A stretch of 64,000 bases of DNA, from NCBI GenBank assembly GCA_963744305.1, contig CAVUTF010000039.1, positions 1-64,000 of the forward strand. Direction: 5' to 3'. The notes under the pieces are model-generated. The model searched no databases, was not told where the DNA came from, and was given only the letters and a program-made list of their open reading frames with translations. A program made the position numbers and the translations under genes. Source of the stretch: FEN-1219 sp963744305. GTDB taxonomy: Bacteria > Pseudomonadota > Gammaproteobacteria > Steroidobacterales > Rariloculaceae. Positions 63,091 through 64,000 of the stretch are shown piece after piece (within the stretch, counting starts at the first letter, position 1; the number at the start of each line of letters is the position of its first letter).

Positions 63091-64000
63091 ATGGCACGCC
63101 CAGGATGCGCGTCCATGCGGGGAATCGGCCCGCGAGTGCCAGGGATCGGCCGGTCGATTTCCCTCGCGATCGCTGTGCTCCTCGTATGCGCCGCTTGCTC
63201 GAAGCCCGAGGCGGCCAGCCGCGGGCCAGCCTCCAATGCCCCGGTCGTCGTTGTGACGGCTGCGGCTCGAGTCGAGCCCATGGGCATCGAGATCGAAGCG
63301 GTCGGCACGACGCTCGCGAACGAGTCCATACAAGTGACCACCAAGGCGCCGAACACGATCACGGCGATTCGCTTCGCCGAGGGCGCCGCGGTACAGAAGG
63401 GCGCGGTGCTCGTGGAGATGGAAGACGCCGAGGAGCAAGCCGCGCTCGCCGAAGCGCAAGCCGCGCTGGTCGACAGTCAGAGCCAATACAACCGCAGCCG
63501 TGACCTGCTCGCGCGCCAGGCGCTTTCGGTGGCCGAGCTCGATCAGCTCGAAGCGACGCTGAAGGCGAACCAGGCGCGCGTCGCGGCCGCCCAAGCGCGA
63601 GTCGACGACACGGTGATCCGTGCGCCGTTCGCGGGCACGACGGGCTTCAGGCAGGTCAGCGTCGGCAGCTATGTCGGCGCCGGCACGTTGATCACGACGC
63701 TCGACGATACTTCCGTCATCAAGCTCGATTTCACGGTGCCGGAAACGTTCTTGTTCGTGATTCGCCGCGGGTTGCCGGTGGAGGCAGCGTCGGGCGGATT
63801 GCCCGATCGCACGTTCACAGGACAGGTCACGAATCTCGACTCCAGAGTGGATCCTGTCACGCGCACGATCGCCGTGCGCGCGGAGCTCCAGAATCGCGAC
63901 AATCTGCTGCGTCAGGGCATGTTCATGACCGTGACCTTGCAGGGAGAGATGGCCCCAGCGCTGCTCGTGCCCGAGGAAGCGATCGTTCCCGAGCAGGGCC
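63091..64000 (+). CDS. RND efflux periplasmic adaptor subunit, 3' truncated by the window
   Basis: 303 codons are visible (an ATG at 63115 in frame is the alternative start). Lipoprotein signal SISLAIAVLLVCAACSKPEA with Cys after VCAA. Then the membrane-fusion-protein fold: VVVVTAAARVEPMGIEIEAV, the barrel-lipoyl start VGTTLANESIQVTTKAPNTI, GAVLVEMEDAEEQAALAEAQ, a short coiled-coil (VDSQSQYNRSRDLLARQALS), VIRAPFAGTTGFRQVSVGSY and FTVPETFLFVIRRGLPVEAA. It resembles MdtA/MexH-type adaptors, which link an RND pump in the inner membrane to an outer-membrane channel. The pump gene is expected just beyond the window. Confidence 0.93.
   Translation, partial: MARPGCASMRGIGPRVPGIGRSISLAIAVLLVCAACSKPEAASRGPASNAPVVVVTAAARVEPMGIEIEAVGTTLANESIQVTTKAPNTITAIRFAEGAAVQKGAVLVEMEDAEEQAALAEAQAALVDSQSQYNRSRDLLARQALSVAELDQLEATLKANQARVAAAQARVDDTVIRAPFAGTTGFRQVSVGSYVGAGTLITTLDDTSVIKLDFTVPETFLFVIRRGLPVEAASGGLPDRTFTGQVTNLDSRVDPVTRTIAVRAELQNRDNLLRQGMFMTVTLQGEMAPALLVPEEAIVPEQG

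Overview
The window looks like a mosaic of three unrelated bacterial sources, each recognisable from its gene content and synteny. Positions 1 to about 8,340 carry an alphaproteobacterial, Rhizobiales-like block: fabF, mltG, yicC and gmk on the plus strand, then rsmA, pdxA and lptD converging on the minus strand. Positions from about 8,345 to 13,320 look like Nitrospira: an MFS transporter, then yggS, proC, yggT and divIVA. From inside an IS1182-family transposase at about 13,320 to the end, the content fits a gammaproteobacterium of the Steroidobacter/Woeseia kind (DUF6152, DUF1254, DUF1592/DUF1552, TonB receptor, tannase). The lineage names are inferences from synteny and protein families. 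Environmental assembly chimerism is the simplest explanation.

The first two blocks and the TonB receptor at 23.5-26.5 kb contain a frameshift every 100-300 bases, yet the protein segments on either side of each shift still match their families. This fits uncorrected indel errors better than decay. The other genes are mostly intact; about six carry one or two frameshifts.

The third block reads as follows. A GH94-type phosphorylase, a GNAT acetyltransferase and a DUF1254 protein lie at 15.0-20.4 kb (minus). DUF6152, a uspA fragment, an AI-2E-type permease, gene remnants and the TonB receptor follow at 20.9-26.5 kb. A CadC-like regulator with TPRs is at 26.9-28.8 kb. Four bactofilin genes at 30.0-33.5 kb form a mirror-image B-A / A-B array around a lipoprotein gene. 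A serine hydrolase is at 33.7-35.1 kb.

The most distinctive part is 35.1-44.9 kb, all on the minus strand. Three transcription units there are (i) GFA protein, type I secretion ABC protein, HlyD adaptor and RTX protein, (ii) AraC-type regulator and DUF1272 protein, and (iii) two-CxxCH lipoprotein and one-CxxCH outer-membrane barrel. Each is preceded by the same promoter architecture: two direct half-sites exactly 21 bp apart, with a -10-like hexamer at a fixed distance. I read this as one AraC-type regulon.

Beyond it lie a frameshifted DUF6152 gene and an HD hydrolase, then a minus-strand cluster of a 560-residue secreted protein, DUF6152, an ankyrin-repeat protein and a response regulator (47.2-51.4 kb). 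Next come a MarR-type gene divergent from a tannase/feruloyl esterase (51.5-53.7 kb), a four-gene run DUF1592-DUF1552-MBL-MBL (53.7-59.6 kb), an M16 peptidase, and the start of an RND efflux adaptor cut by the window end. No rRNA, tRNA or CRISPR array was seen.
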